Origin: Granulicella sp. S190
Lineage (GTDB): Bacteria > Acidobacteriota > Terriglobia > Terriglobales > Acidobacteriaceae
Assembly (NCBI RefSeq): GCF_009766095.1
Contig: NZ_LMUD01000009.1
Coordinates: 369,151-433,150, forward strand
Direction: 5' to 3'
Length of the DNA stretch: 64,000 nt
This document shows positions 8,002 through 16,577 of the stretch, piece by piece (position 1 is the stretch's first letter; each line of letters opens with the position of its first letter). Under the pieces are notes generated by a model that saw only the letters and a program-made list of their open reading frames with translations, did no database searches and was not told where the DNA came from. A program made the translations under genes and the position numbers.

Positions 8002-9582
8002 CTACTTTTGCAGGGTGGCCCAGGCCTCGAGATCGGCGGGGGTCTGAATTCGCTGCTGCAAGAGTACATCCATAAGGGCGCGAGTATGAATGGCGGCCCA
8101 GGGTTGATCGATGCGTGCGGCAGTCTCCTGATGCGGGAGTTTGACGATGTAAGCGGGTCGGTCGTCGAACTCGCCACCGCGGCTGGCAGTCTGTTCTTCG
8201 CTGGTCCACCCGGGTGCGTCGGCCCAGATGAGACTGGTCCGCCAGGAGTGATCACCCATCACGATGAGTGTGGTCGAGTCCCACTGGTGTTGCTGTTCGA
8301 GGATCTGGCGAAGGTGGGCCAGATAGGCGTCTGAGAGGGCAAGGTTATCCAGGTAAGAGGTGTGTTTGCGAGAAAAAGACTTTGTCTTGCGGTCGTAGAA
8401 GCCGTAAGGGTGGGGAATGGGCATGTGCAGGAAGAGGAAGTCGATGGTGGGATCGGCAAGGTCTGCATCGCCTGCGGTAACGAGTTGTCGATAGTCGTTG
8501 GTGTGCTGGCGAAGATCGCGGGTCTCTTCTGACGGAGAGCCGGGGCCGCGGCCGAACAGATGCTTTGCGTCGCGCCAGAGACTACGGAACGGGCGAAGTA
8601 TGCTGACGGCGAGAGAACGGTTTGGGGAGAGGTTCGCCGGAGTAGATTCGCGGTAACTCCAAAAACAGTGGTCGAGAACCTGGGGAAGAATGCGGCAGTA
8701 TGGGTTGTACCAACCGGCGATAGCGGTGGTGTAGCCGGAGTTGAGAGCATCCTGAAAGACAGATTGATGTTGATCGAAGCGCGTCCATCTTCCAGTGGAG
8801 GGATTGCGAAGGGAGAGCAGCATGCCGCTTGCGGAGACGTTGATCTCATTGGAGGGCGTGCCGGTGATAAGTGTGGGAAGAATATATCGGGTGTACTCGC
8901 CTGCCGGGATGACGTGGGTGAAGATGGTGGATTCGGCGGCAAGTTGATCGAACGCAGGTAAGTCGAGGCCGGGGTATCGACGTTCGTAGAGCTGCTGATA
9001 CGAGAGCTCGTCGAGGAGAAGCCAGATGACTCGCGGATGAGTCTGGGTGGAGGAGATCTGGGACTGGTGGAGCGTGGGGGCTGGGTTTAGTCTGCGTGCC
9101 TGCCAGCCGCTCCAGCATAGTTGGGCAAAGATGAAGAGACCGATGTAGGCGAAGAACCCGAGTGTGATGGCGGCAACTGGTTGAGCACGCTCGAAGCCAG
9201 GAAGTACCTTCTTCCAAAAAATGGCGATGGCGACCAAAACTAACAAGCAGGTAGAGGCAACTGTGTTAGTGATCCATTCTGGGACCTCTGCGCCCGCGAA
9301 GTTTGCGATGGTATGGAGAAGGAGTGGTGGCAGAGCGAGGAGAAAAGCTGACCAGATAATGACGCGGAGCGGTCCGGGTCTTCTGGGGAACAAAAGGAGT
9401 GCGAAGAACAGAAGGGAGAGGGTAAGCAGGTAAGCGATGACGGGAAGGATAACTGAAGAAGCTGATCCCATGAGGTGGTAGATCAGATCGTGATCGGGGG
9501 CGATGATCGGGCCGGTGAGGTCAATGAGGTACAGATTTGCAATGCCAAAGGCAATGGTGGCGGGGTGGGTCAGTGGTTTCAC
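8002..9582 (-). CDS. Membrane-anchored sulfatase/phosphoethanolamine-transferase-like enzyme (alkaline phosphatase superfamily)
   Basis: GTG 9582 is preceded by AAGGAG at a spacing of 8, so it is preferred over the longer TTG frame at 9714. The 526-aa product has four to five membrane segments in the first 170 residues, then an extracytoplasmic sulfatase-fold domain. That domain has a metal-ligand start PRVIWLLLDELSYQ, a nucleophile region EYTRYILPTLITG and a late metal motif VMGDHSWR. The superfamily includes sulfatases, LtaS-type glycerol-phosphate transferases and phosphoethanolamine transferases. No formylglycine motif (C/S-x-P-x-R) was seen, so a transferase or phosphodiesterase is as likely as a sulfatase. 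The small membrane-protein gene upstream is probably in the same operon. Confidence 0.8.
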   Translation of the reverse strand: MKPLTHPATIAFGIANLYLIDLTGPIIAPDHDLIYHLMGSASSVILPVIAYLLTLSLLFFALLLFPRRPGPLRVIIWSAFLLALPPLLLHTIANFAGAEVPEWITNTVASTCLLVLVAIAIFWKKVLPGFERAQPVAAITLGFFAYIGLFIFAQLCWSGWQARRLNPAPTLHQSQISSTQTHPRVIWLLLDELSYQQLYERRYPGLDLPAFDQLAAESTIFTHVIPAGEYTRYILPTLITGTPSNEINVSASGMLLSLRNPSTGRWTRFDQHQSVFQDALNSGYTTAIAGWYNPYCRILPQVLDHCFWSYRESTPANLSPNRSLAVSILRPFRSLWRDAKHLFGRGPGSPSEETRDLRQHTNDYRQLVTAGDADLADPTIDFLFLHMPIPHPYGFYDRKTKSFSRKHTSYLDNLALSDAYLAHLRQILEQQHQWDSTTLIVMGDHSWRTSLIWADAPGWTSEEQTASRGGEFDDRPAYIVKLPHQETAARIDQPWAAIHTRALMDVLLQQRIQTPADLEAWATLQK

Positions 9583-9756
9583 CGTCTGTTCTCCTTCGAG
9601 ACGACGGAACAGGGTAGAGGCCGCTTCAGAGAGAAAGAGGAAATTTTGGCTCCAGTAGAAATGCCGACTCACGTATCCCGGCAAAAGACTACAGGCTCTT
9701 GAAGCAGGTGACAATGGCCTCTAAATCTAGGTGAGTGGGCTACGCGACTAGAAAGG

Positions 9757-9978
9757 TCAAGATTGCTCCGGCTCGGGCTTTGACTGGGACCTGCTGAAGA
9801 GATTCTTGATGCGGCGACGAAAATAGAAGAGTGCTCCTGAGACTGCTGCACTAATGCCCTGAAAGAGGAGCAGTCCAGAGCCGGGGTCGACGTAGGCATG
9901 TGCCTGGCGCTCAAAGGTGAAGCTAAGCGCAACAAGAAGCATCACGGTAATAGAAAATAGCTTTAATTTGTGAGTCAT
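9757..9978 (-). CDS. Small exported membrane protein with a YVDPGSG motif
   Basis: This 73-aa protein starts with ATG 9978 behind AAAGGA. It has a signal peptide or first membrane helix (residues 6-27), the motif HAYVDPGSGLLLFQG (residues 27-41), one glycine/alanine-rich membrane helix, and a basic tail RRRIKNLFSRSQ. Very small proteins of this layout with a DPG(S/T)G motif are frequent in polysaccharide or lipid-modification loci in many phyla; their role is not known to me. The gene is about 175 bases upstream of the sulfatase-like gene on the same strand, which suggests joint function in envelope modification. Confidence is high that it is a gene, low on function. Confidence 0.75.
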   Translation of the reverse strand: MTHKLKLFSITVMLLVALSFTFERQAHAYVDPGSGLLLFQGISAAVSGALFYFRRRIKNLFSRSQSKPEPEQS

Positions 9979-10169
9979 TCTTGTCCTTTATGCGGTTTTG
10001 TCCACTTGACGGAATATCTTCGAGTCTAAGAGTGAAGACGCGAGAAATTAACAAAAGTTTCGGCAACGCTATTTCTTTTTGTCTATTGGAATGAGACCTG
10101 CACATATGTGTCCAGATCCTCTCAATGGTTGAGAGGCAAATTTGAACGATCTCAGTTCGCCCAGCAGGC

Positions 10170-13100
10170 GTGTACGATGTTTTTATTCGCCTATCCTGTT
10201 CCGCACGGAGCGTTCTCTTGCGCGTTGTCCTACCTGCTGTCTCCCTTCTTGCGCTTCTAGCCGTTGGAGTTACAACCGCTGCACAGACTGCACCCTTAGG
10301 CGAAAAGCCTCATCTGCTGCAAAGGCCAGCGTTGAGTCAGACTCAAATCGTGTTCAACTATGCAGGCGATCTGTGGAGCGTGGACCGGAAGGGTGGCCGT
10401 GCCGTACGGATTACAGTTGGGGTGGGAATTGAAACCTCGCCCGTATTTTCGCCCGATGGCGGCACGATTGCTTTCACGGGAGAGTACGACGGCAATATGG
10501 ATGTATTCACGATTCCCGCCGCTGGTGGAGTACCGCATCGCGTGACCTACCATCCGTCGGCGGATGCTGCAGTGGGTTGGTCACCCGATAGCAGAAAGAT
10601 TCTGTTTCGCTCGGACCGCGAGTCTACCAGTCGCTACACCCAGTTGTACGAGGTCCCAGCCGAGGGCGGCCTGGCAAAGGCTCTGCCATTGCCGATGGCC
10701 TTTCAAGGACAGATCTCCGGGGACGGAGCGAGCATCGCTTATTCGCCGCTGGGGCCGTCGTTCAGCTTCGATTACAACCGGTATGTTGCCTGGGGAAACT
10801 ATCGTGGCGGCCGGGCGAGCACGATCTGGGTAACTGGCCTGAAGGATCTCAACAGCACGGAAATCCCCCATGAGACGGCCTCGGATATCGACCCCGTCTG
10901 GGTGGGAAAGATGGTGTACTTCCTCTCTGACCGCAACGGGTCTATGACATTGTACAAGTACGATCCGGCCACGAAGGCTGTGACAGAGTGCCTGAAGGGT
11001 GCGGGTAAACCGGATATTCATTCGCTGGCCGCCGGACCGGGTGGATTGGTCTATGACGAGTTGGGCGAGATCTATCTGTATGACACCTCCAGCGGGGAGT
11101 CGCACCGGGTGCCGATTGATGTGACGGGCGATCTGCCGGAGGTGCGTCCGCGAATTCAAAATGTAAGCACGGAGATCGATCACGTCGGTATATCGCCGTC
11201 AGGGTTGCGAGCGGTATTTGAAGCGCACGGCGAGATTCTGACGGTGCCAGTGAAGAAGGGGCCGACTCGCGATATTACGAACACACCAGGTGTGATGGAG
11301 CGAAGTCCGGCATGGTCGCCCGATGGGCAATCGATCGCGTACTTTTCGGATGAGTCCGGACTCTATGCAGTTCATATCGCGAACCAGACAGGCAGCGGAA
11401 CGGTGAAGAAGTTCCCGCTGGCGAAAGAGGCTGCGTACTACTTCGATCCGGTGTGGTCACCAGACTCGAAGCTGCTGGCATTTCACGATAACCGGCTGAA
11501 TCTCTGGATGCTCGACACGATAACCGGCAAAGTCACGCACGTTGGCGAGAATGATTTCTTTGCGACGAACAGCCGCGATATCGCATGGTCTCCGGATTCT
11601 AAGTGGATTGCGTATTCGCAGATTGTCTCCAACCATCTTCATGCGTTGTTTCTCTACTCCGTCGAGACCAATAAGGCGACGCAGTTTACGGCGAACTCGG
11701 CTGACTCGCGCTTTCCCACATTTGATCGCAATGGAAAGTATCTGTACTTTACGGCGAGCACAAACTCAGGAGGCAGCTCGGCTGGTCTTGATATGACGAG
11801 CGATCTGCTCTATCCGAATCGCAGTGTGTACGCTCTGGTTCTCGCCTCGGATCAGGCCTCACCCATTGCTCCAGAGAGTGACGACGAAAAGACACCTGCC
11901 GAGACGCACGAAAAGGCAAAGGAGAACACCGACGCTACCCCGGCAGGCGAGGCCACCGAAGCAAAGGAGGAAGAGAAAGGCAAAACCACTGCAAAGGCTC
12001 CAACGCCTCCGAAGCCGGTGAAGATCGATCTCGCAAATATCGAGAGTCGTATTGTTGCCCTGCCGTTGCCCGCTGCAAACTATGAGAGCTTGACCGCAGG
12101 GAAGCCTGGAACTCTGTACCTGCTTCAGACCTCTGAAGGGAACCGGTTCGCGGATCGTACTGCGGTGCTTAACCGGTTTGTCTTCGATACACGTAAGACG
12201 GAGAAGCTTGCTGAGCATGTAGACAGCTTCGATCTCTCGGCAGATGGCGAAAAGATGCTGCTCGGGCTGCTTCCCGATGGCGGAGAGAGTGCAGGCGGCG
12301 GACATGATCATCCCTCGTATGTCATCCTTCCCGCGAACGTTCCTGTGAAGGCTGGCGAAGGTTCAGTATCGTTGGCTGATCTTCAGATACGCATCGATCC
12401 CGCAGCGGAGTGGAATCAGATGTACCACGAGGTGTGGCGGGTGGAGCGGGCATACTTCTACGACCCCAACTTTCACGGAGTAGATACGGTTGCGGAAGAG
12501 AAGCGCTTCGAGCCCTACGTTCAGTCGATAGCAGCACGCAGCGATCTGAACTACATCTTTCAAGAGATGCTGAGCGGATTTTCCGTCGGGCATCTGCGTG
12601 GAACTGGAGGAGCGATTCCAGAAGCGAAGAAGGTTCCAGGTGGGCTGCTTGGAGCGGATTACATCATCGCAAACGGACACTATTGTGTTGCGAAGATCTA
12701 TACCGGAGGAAGCTGGAATCCGGAAGTGAAAGCGCCGCTGGCCGAGCCCGGATTGAATGTTCACGTGGGCGACTGCATTCTTTCCATCGGCGGTCAGGAG
12801 TTGAAGGCCGAGGACGATATTCAACGCTTGCTCGAAGGAACCGCAGGGCACGCGATTACTCTTCGCCTCGCCCCTGCCGGTGGAGCGAATGCTCGCGATA
12901 TTACGGTCGTTCCCATTCGTAGCGAAGCTTCATTGCGAAATAGCGAGTGGATTCAGGACAATCAACGCAAGGTGGACCAGCTCTCTGGAGGAAAACTGGC
13001 GTACGTCTATCTGCCGGATACCGGTGCGGGCGGATTTACGAACTTCAATCGTTTCTATTTTTCGCAACTCGATAAGCAGGGCGCTGTGATCGATGAGCGC

Positions 13101-13598
13101 TTCAATGCGGGAGGCCAGGTGGCCGACTACATCATCGAAGCGATGCAACGAAAGGTCGTCGGCTATTGGGCGCAGCGCTATGGCGCAGTGCAGAAGACAA
13201 CGAATGCTTCGATATCAGGCCCGAAGGTGATGATTATTAACGAGGTGGCCGGCTCCGGCGGCGATGCAATGCCGTGGCTCTTTCACCAGGAAAAAGTTGG
13301 AACACTGGTGGGAAAACGCACCTGGGGCGGTCTGGTTGGCATCGGCGCGATTCCGGTATTGATGGATGGAGGCAACGTAACCTCTCCGAGCTTTGGCTAC
13401 TTTTCGCCCGAGGGGAAGTGGCAGATCGAGAATCACGGAACCGATCCTGATGTCGTGATCGAACAGGATCCTAAAGCTGTTCGAGAGGGGCATGATCCCC
13501 AGTTGGAGAAGGCGGTAAGCCTGGCGATGCAGGATCTCGCTCTGCATCCCATTCAGGAACCTGCGCAACCTCCGTATCCGAACTATCACAAGAAGTAG
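10170..13598 (+). CDS. Exported tricorn-like protease (S41 family, beta-propeller plus PDZ)
   Basis: The 1142-aa protein has a signal peptide (VVLPAVSLLALLAVGVTTAAQ), then WD40/TolB-like propeller blades (repeated WSPDG/WSPDSK motifs from about residue 45 to 560). A charged Glu/Lys/Thr/Ala-rich linker follows (about residues 570-615), then a second propeller-like segment, a tricorn core helical region, a PDZ domain (about residues 880-945) and the S41 catalytic domain. The catalytic His808 lies in FSVGHLRG, as in archaeal tricorn, and the nucleophile is Ser1029 in VAGSGGDAMP. Archaeal tricorn is cytosolic; the signal peptide here places the enzyme in the periplasm. Start GTG 10170 is used; TTG 10218 has a better GGAG site and also leaves a full signal peptide. 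Confidence 0.9.
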   Translation: MYDVFIRLSCSARSVLLRVVLPAVSLLALLAVGVTTAAQTAPLGEKPHLLQRPALSQTQIVFNYAGDLWSVDRKGGRAVRITVGVGIETSPVFSPDGGTIAFTGEYDGNMDVFTIPAAGGVPHRVTYHPSADAAVGWSPDSRKILFRSDRESTSRYTQLYEVPAEGGLAKALPLPMAFQGQISGDGASIAYSPLGPSFSFDYNRYVAWGNYRGGRASTIWVTGLKDLNSTEIPHETASDIDPVWVGKMVYFLSDRNGSMTLYKYDPATKAVTECLKGAGKPDIHSLAAGPGGLVYDELGEIYLYDTSSGESHRVPIDVTGDLPEVRPRIQNVSTEIDHVGISPSGLRAVFEAHGEILTVPVKKGPTRDITNTPGVMERSPAWSPDGQSIAYFSDESGLYAVHIANQTGSGTVKKFPLAKEAAYYFDPVWSPDSKLLAFHDNRLNLWMLDTITGKVTHVGENDFFATNSRDIAWSPDSKWIAYSQIVSNHLHALFLYSVETNKATQFTANSADSRFPTFDRNGKYLYFTASTNSGGSSAGLDMTSDLLYPNRSVYALVLASDQASPIAPESDDEKTPAETHEKAKENTDATPAGEATEAKEEEKGKTTAKAPTPPKPVKIDLANIESRIVALPLPAANYESLTAGKPGTLYLLQTSEGNRFADRTAVLNRFVFDTRKTEKLAEHVDSFDLSADGEKMLLGLLPDGGESAGGGHDHPSYVILPANVPVKAGEGSVSLADLQIRIDPAAEWNQMYHEVWRVERAYFYDPNFHGVDTVAEEKRFEPYVQSIAARSDLNYIFQEMLSGFSVGHLRGTGGAIPEAKKVPGGLLGADYIIANGHYCVAKIYTGGSWNPEVKAPLAEPGLNVHVGDCILSIGGQELKAEDDIQRLLEGTAGHAITLRLAPAGGANARDITVVPIRSEASLRNSEWIQDNQRKVDQLSGGKLAYVYLPDTGAGGFTNFNRFYFSQLDKQGAVIDERFNAGGQVADYIIEAMQRKVVGYWAQRYGAVQKTTNASISGPKVMIINEVAGSGGDAMPWLFHQEKVGTLVGKRTWGGLVGIGAIPVLMDGGNVTSPSFGYFSPEGKWQIENHGTDPDVVIEQDPKAVREGHDPQLEKAVSLAMQDLALHPIQEPAQPPYPNYHKK

Positions 13599-13630
13599 CG
13601 AGTGATGCTGGCTGCTGCGGCGGTCGCTGA

Positions 13631-14074
13631 CTAGACCGATACACCTGCTGCAGTAACGACTGACTCCGCCGCAGAGGCGATCTGTCCCATGTCCTTGGTG
13701 GAGATAGCCATCGCCAGGACAATCACAGACGAAGCGATATTAACTGCTTTGTCGACATCCTTGAGCTTATCGAGCGCTTGGTCCGCCTGCGCAGTGGCGA
13801 CCGAGATCTCGGCAACAGCTTGATCTGCATTGGTCAAGGTAAGGTTTGCTGCCGTAAGAGCGAAGTTCGCTGCAATATTCATCAGCGAGTAGACATTCCC
13901 TTGCAGTTGAACGATGTTCGGATCGGTGAGCTTGCTGCCCGCACTGATTGCGTCCAGGCGAACCTGCCCGACTTCAACGGCAATATCGTGGAAAGACTGT
14001 GCCAACGCCTGCATCTGGTCATCGGTAAGTGTGGTGTTAGCCGGGGTGCCGGCGATAGATTTGGTTGATTTCAT
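13631..14074 (-). CDS. Hypothetical helical protein coupled to an upstream lipoprotein gene
   Basis: This is a 147-aa protein of unknown family. It has no signal peptide and appears almost all alpha-helical: Ala/Asp/Gln-rich amphipathic stretches (NADQAVAEISVATAQADQAL) and a hydrophobic segment NIASSVIVLAMAIS near residues 112-125. The ATG (14074-14072) overlaps the TGA of the lipoprotein gene upstream (ATGA, 4 bases), so the two are translationally coupled and probably made in fixed ratio. It converges with the tricorn gene, leaving 32 bases between stops. The amphipathic-plus-hydrophobic-hairpin pattern is seen in several kinds of membrane-associated helical proteins, but I cannot assign one. 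Confidence 0.7.
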   Translation of the reverse strand: MKSTKSIAGTPANTTLTDDQMQALAQSFHDIAVEVGQVRLDAISAGSKLTDPNIVQLQGNVYSLMNIAANFALTAANLTLTNADQAVAEISVATAQADQALDKLKDVDKAVNIASSVIVLAMAISTKDMGQIASAAESVVTAAGVSV

Positions 14075-14964
14075 GGCTGCTTCGACCTCGACTGAATATC
14101 TGAAAGTGCTGTTTTGAGCGACTCGATTGTGGGTGCGACTTGTTTCGCGATCTCCACCATGCTTGCCTTCTTCTCGGCCTGTTGCTTCAGCTTGGCATGG
14201 AGCGAAGCAAAGTCCTCCATGGCTTTTCCGTAGGCAACCATGGAGTCTTTTCGGGATTGCAGAGCAGATTTATCGTAGGCGTATTGCCGCTGTACAAGGA
14301 TAAGAGCGAGGCGCTCCTGTGGTTGTGCGCCTGCCATCGGCCCCTGGTAGAAGGTGTCGAGGCTGAGCTGCTCATTGGCTAGAAGTAAAGCGTAGTCCGA
14401 GGTGATGACCTTGTTGAGCGAGTGGGTTAGCGACTGGATGGCGGGATCGTTGGCAGTAATGAGTTGGCCAAGTTGTTTCTCGCGATAACCATTCGTCACA
14501 GCGTCCGCGAGAGACTTCAGAACACTTTGCGCGTCGTTTCCTGCCGTAATCGCGTTGGCTGAGAAAGATGTATTTGCGCTGGATGCAGTTACATTTTCAT
14601 CGATAGCTGCATCGTAGGTCATTGGCTTGTTGGAGGCGAGCTTACCGAGAGCGTCGAAGTAGGAGACCAGGACATTCTGATCTTTCGCAAGATGATCAGC
14701 CAGTTCTTCGTAGGGTCTACAATCCTGAGCTTGTTCGGTCTTAGGTCGTTCTGCCGGCGGCGTGTTCTCGAAGAGAGTGTTTTGACGCGCGCATGTTCCT
14801 GCAACATCGTTCGAGACTCTGGGGAGCTCGGCCCTCGCTTCATCAGAGAGTTTGGAAAGGCCGGCCGCGTCGTCAAGATCCACACAACTGCTTAGCGAGA
14901 TGCACAACGAGGAGATAGCCACGACCTGCAAGAAGAGATTGCAGCGAATCCGGAGTATGGGCAT
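14071..14964 (-). CDS. Hypothetical lipoprotein with long helical domain
   Basis: ATG 14964, 4 bases after AAGAGG, gives a 297-aa protein starting MPILRIRCNLFLQVV with signal-peptide features and a good lipobox LSSC. An in-frame extension to 15165 exists but would bury the signal peptide, so it was rejected. After a 60-residue linker containing two more cysteines (TCARQ, QDCRPYE), the protein is predicted to be long alpha helices, the last rich in Lys/Glu/Gln (FASLHAKLKQQAEKKASM), suggestive of coiled coil. No family was recognised. It is coupled by ATGA overlap to the helical gene downstream, so the two products probably act together at the inner face of the outer membrane or the periplasm (inference). 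Confidence 0.72.
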   Translation of the reverse strand: MPILRIRCNLFLQVVAISSLCISLSSCVDLDDAAGLSKLSDEARAELPRVSNDVAGTCARQNTLFENTPPAERPKTEQAQDCRPYEELADHLAKDQNVLVSYFDALGKLASNKPMTYDAAIDENVTASSANTSFSANAITAGNDAQSVLKSLADAVTNGYREKQLGQLITANDPAIQSLTHSLNKVITSDYALLLANEQLSLDTFYQGPMAGAQPQERLALILVQRQYAYDKSALQSRKDSMVAYGKAMEDFASLHAKLKQQAEKKASMVEIAKQVAPTIESLKTALSDIQSRSKQP

Positions 14965-15070
14965 AAGGCCTCTTTTCCTGGGCAGATTGAATGTATTCGA
15001 AATCCCCATTTTTTTCACTGAGAATCGACTCTGCCGCCGGGACTCCCCTGTGATTCTTGCGCGCCTGGAG

Positions 15071-15529
15071 TCAGGGTTTTGCGGGCGTATCGGTGTGGGC
15101 CTGGGCGAGCCACTTCTCGGTGCCATGGTGCCGGACCCATACCGTGACGGAATTGTTGTCGCCATTTCTGAGGCTTGGGTTCTCGGCAGTACCGCAGTTG
15201 AAAGTGTTCACCACGTGATAAACGGCGATAGCGGAGTCTGGCGTAAGAAGGCGCACCTGAAGATCACGAAGTTCGTAAGACTCAAGTTTGCAGTGTTTGA
15301 GAGTGATCAGAAGAGTGTCGAGCGCCTGAATGTGGTCATCAATCTGGATAAAGTCTGGTGTAAAGAGGCTCCGCACAGTGGCGAAGTCCCCCTCGGCCAT
15401 GGTGGTCCAGAGATTCTGTTCTAACTTTACGATGTCGATCGGCGCAGGAGGCGTGGCGACCGGGTTTTGCGCAGGCGAGGCACAGGCAAGCATCAAGACG
15501 AGGACCAGGAGGGAGAGGCGCATGGCCAT
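15071..15529 (-). CDS. Exported NTF2-like (DUF4440/SnoaL-type) protein
   Basis: This 152-aa protein has a signal peptide with a possible lipobox (LVLMLACASPAQ). The mature part fits the NTF2-like cone fold: an opening helix (IVKLEQNLWTTMAEGDFATVRSLF), TPDFIQID, and alternating strands ending VTVWVRHHGTEKWLAQAHTDT. DUF4440-type proteins are small binding or enzymatic domains with unpredictable ligands. ATG 15529 or ATG 15523 could be the start. It lies in a leftward run of five genes for small exported proteins (16365 to 13631) with gaps of about 30-110 bases, probably one transcript or a few. Confidence 0.7.
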   Translation of the reverse strand: MAMRLSLLVLVLMLACASPAQNPVATPPAPIDIVKLEQNLWTTMAEGDFATVRSLFTPDFIQIDDHIQALDTLLITLKHCKLESYELRDLQVRLLTPDSAIAVYHVVNTFNCGTAENPSLRNGDNNSVTVWVRHHGTEKWLAQAHTDTPAKP

Positions 15530-15573
15530 TATGTTAGCGCCAGTCCCCTCTTGGCGGGTCTTGCTTCGCGAAT

Positions 15574-15960
15574 CTAGTTGGTGGGACTCTTAGTGCCAAC
15601 CTTACGGACGGAGGCGTCGACAATAGCGTAAAGAAGCTGACCATGGTCTGCCTTTGCCTTGGCTTTGATGTACTCGCCAGCGCGTTTGCCCGCCTCTGCG
15701 CTCTCCGGCAGAGTAAGACCGCGAGTCTGTGCGGAGATTCCAGCAAGCTGCTGGACGATATCGAAGAAGGTAGCCTCATTTTTCCCCGCGAGCTGCCAGC
15801 AGTCGGAGACGGTGCAGGTAAGAATCTGCTCGTTGGTCCAGGTGTGGGGAGTGGCGGAGTCCGCTGAGGGGGAGATGGTGGCTGCGGAGGGTTGCTGGGC
15901 CGAAGCGGTGAGGGTGGCCAGGGCGAGGCAGCAGACGGCGAGGTGATGGGTCAGGCGCAT
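15574..15960 (-). CDS. Hypothetical exported protein
   Basis: This 128-aa protein starts at ATG 15960 behind AGAGGAA. It has a clear signal peptide (MRLTHHLAVCCLALATLTASAQ), a Ser/Ala/Thr-rich linker, and a mainly helical mature domain with two cysteines close together (ILTCTVSDCWQLAG) that could form a disulfide. The text TNEQILTCTVSDCWQLAGKN is followed by predicted helices, which suggests a small soluble periplasmic protein. No family was recognised. It is 44 bases upstream of the NTF2-like gene on the same strand and probably cotranscribed with it. Confidence 0.65.
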   Translation of the reverse strand: MRLTHHLAVCCLALATLTASAQQPSAATISPSADSATPHTWTNEQILTCTVSDCWQLAGKNEATFFDIVQQLAGISAQTRGLTLPESAEAGKRAGEYIKAKAKADHGQLLYAIVDASVRKVGTKSPTN

Positions 15961-15996
15961 GGGTCGTTCCTCTTCGTACGGGTACGCGTTAGGGGT

Positions 15997-16365
15997 TTAG
16001 TAGCGGTGATAGCGATCGTCACGGTTGTTCTGGGCAGCCTGGCCTACGACGGCACCGATGCCGGCGCCTGCCGCTCCGCCAATGATGGTGCCTTTGAGGC
16101 CGCCGCCGAAGACGGCTCCCAGGACTGCACCGCCACCGGCGCCTATCAGGGCTCCTTTGCCGGGGCCGATGCCGCCCTGGTCGCGGCGGTAGTGATCATC
16201 GTGGTAGTGGCGATCGCGGTCGTTGTAGTAGTTACCGCCACGTCCGCCATTGCGCATGCCGTTGTAGTAGGCGCTGTTGTTGTTATAGCGCTGAGCAAAG
16301 GCTGGGGCGACGGTGGTCGCGAGAAGAAGAGGAGCGAGCAGGACCGTGGTTCTTAGCTTGGTCAT
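15997..16365 (-). CDS. Glycine-zipper exported protein
   Basis: This 122-aa protein has a signal peptide (LLLATTVAPAFA), a Tyr/Asn/Asp/Arg/His-rich low-complexity segment (residues 25-62), and a glycine-zipper segment GPGKGALIGAGGGAVLGAVF with further GxxxG repeats to about residue 108. It ends with a polar NNRDDRYHRY tail. Glycine-zipper 2TM domains associate with the outer membrane or form helical hairpins, and such proteins are common in Acidobacteria. It is first in the leftward run of exported proteins. It is divergent from the hypothetical gene at 16578 and shares a region of about 210 bases with it. Confidence 0.75.
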   Translation of the reverse strand: MTKLRTTVLLAPLLLATTVAPAFAQRYNNNSAYYNGMRNGGRGGNYYNDRDRHYHDDHYRRDQGGIGPGKGALIGAGGGAVLGAVFGGGLKGTIIGGAAGAGIGAVVGQAAQNNRDDRYHRY

Positions 16366-16577
16366 TTGAAGTTGGATGCTGAAAAAATGAAAAGCGAAAG
16401 ATTTTTTGTGAGACCCGCTTCCCCTGGTTCACCGGATGGGGTGGGGGGATACCCACGAAATTCGCCGGTGTGGCGCCGTATTGGCGGTTTAGGGGGTTGA
16501 CAGAGGTGTTTTCATGAGAATGTGGTGGTATTTCGTCTGTTTGGCTGGTTGAACCGTCTCTTATTGGCGTAGTTTTT

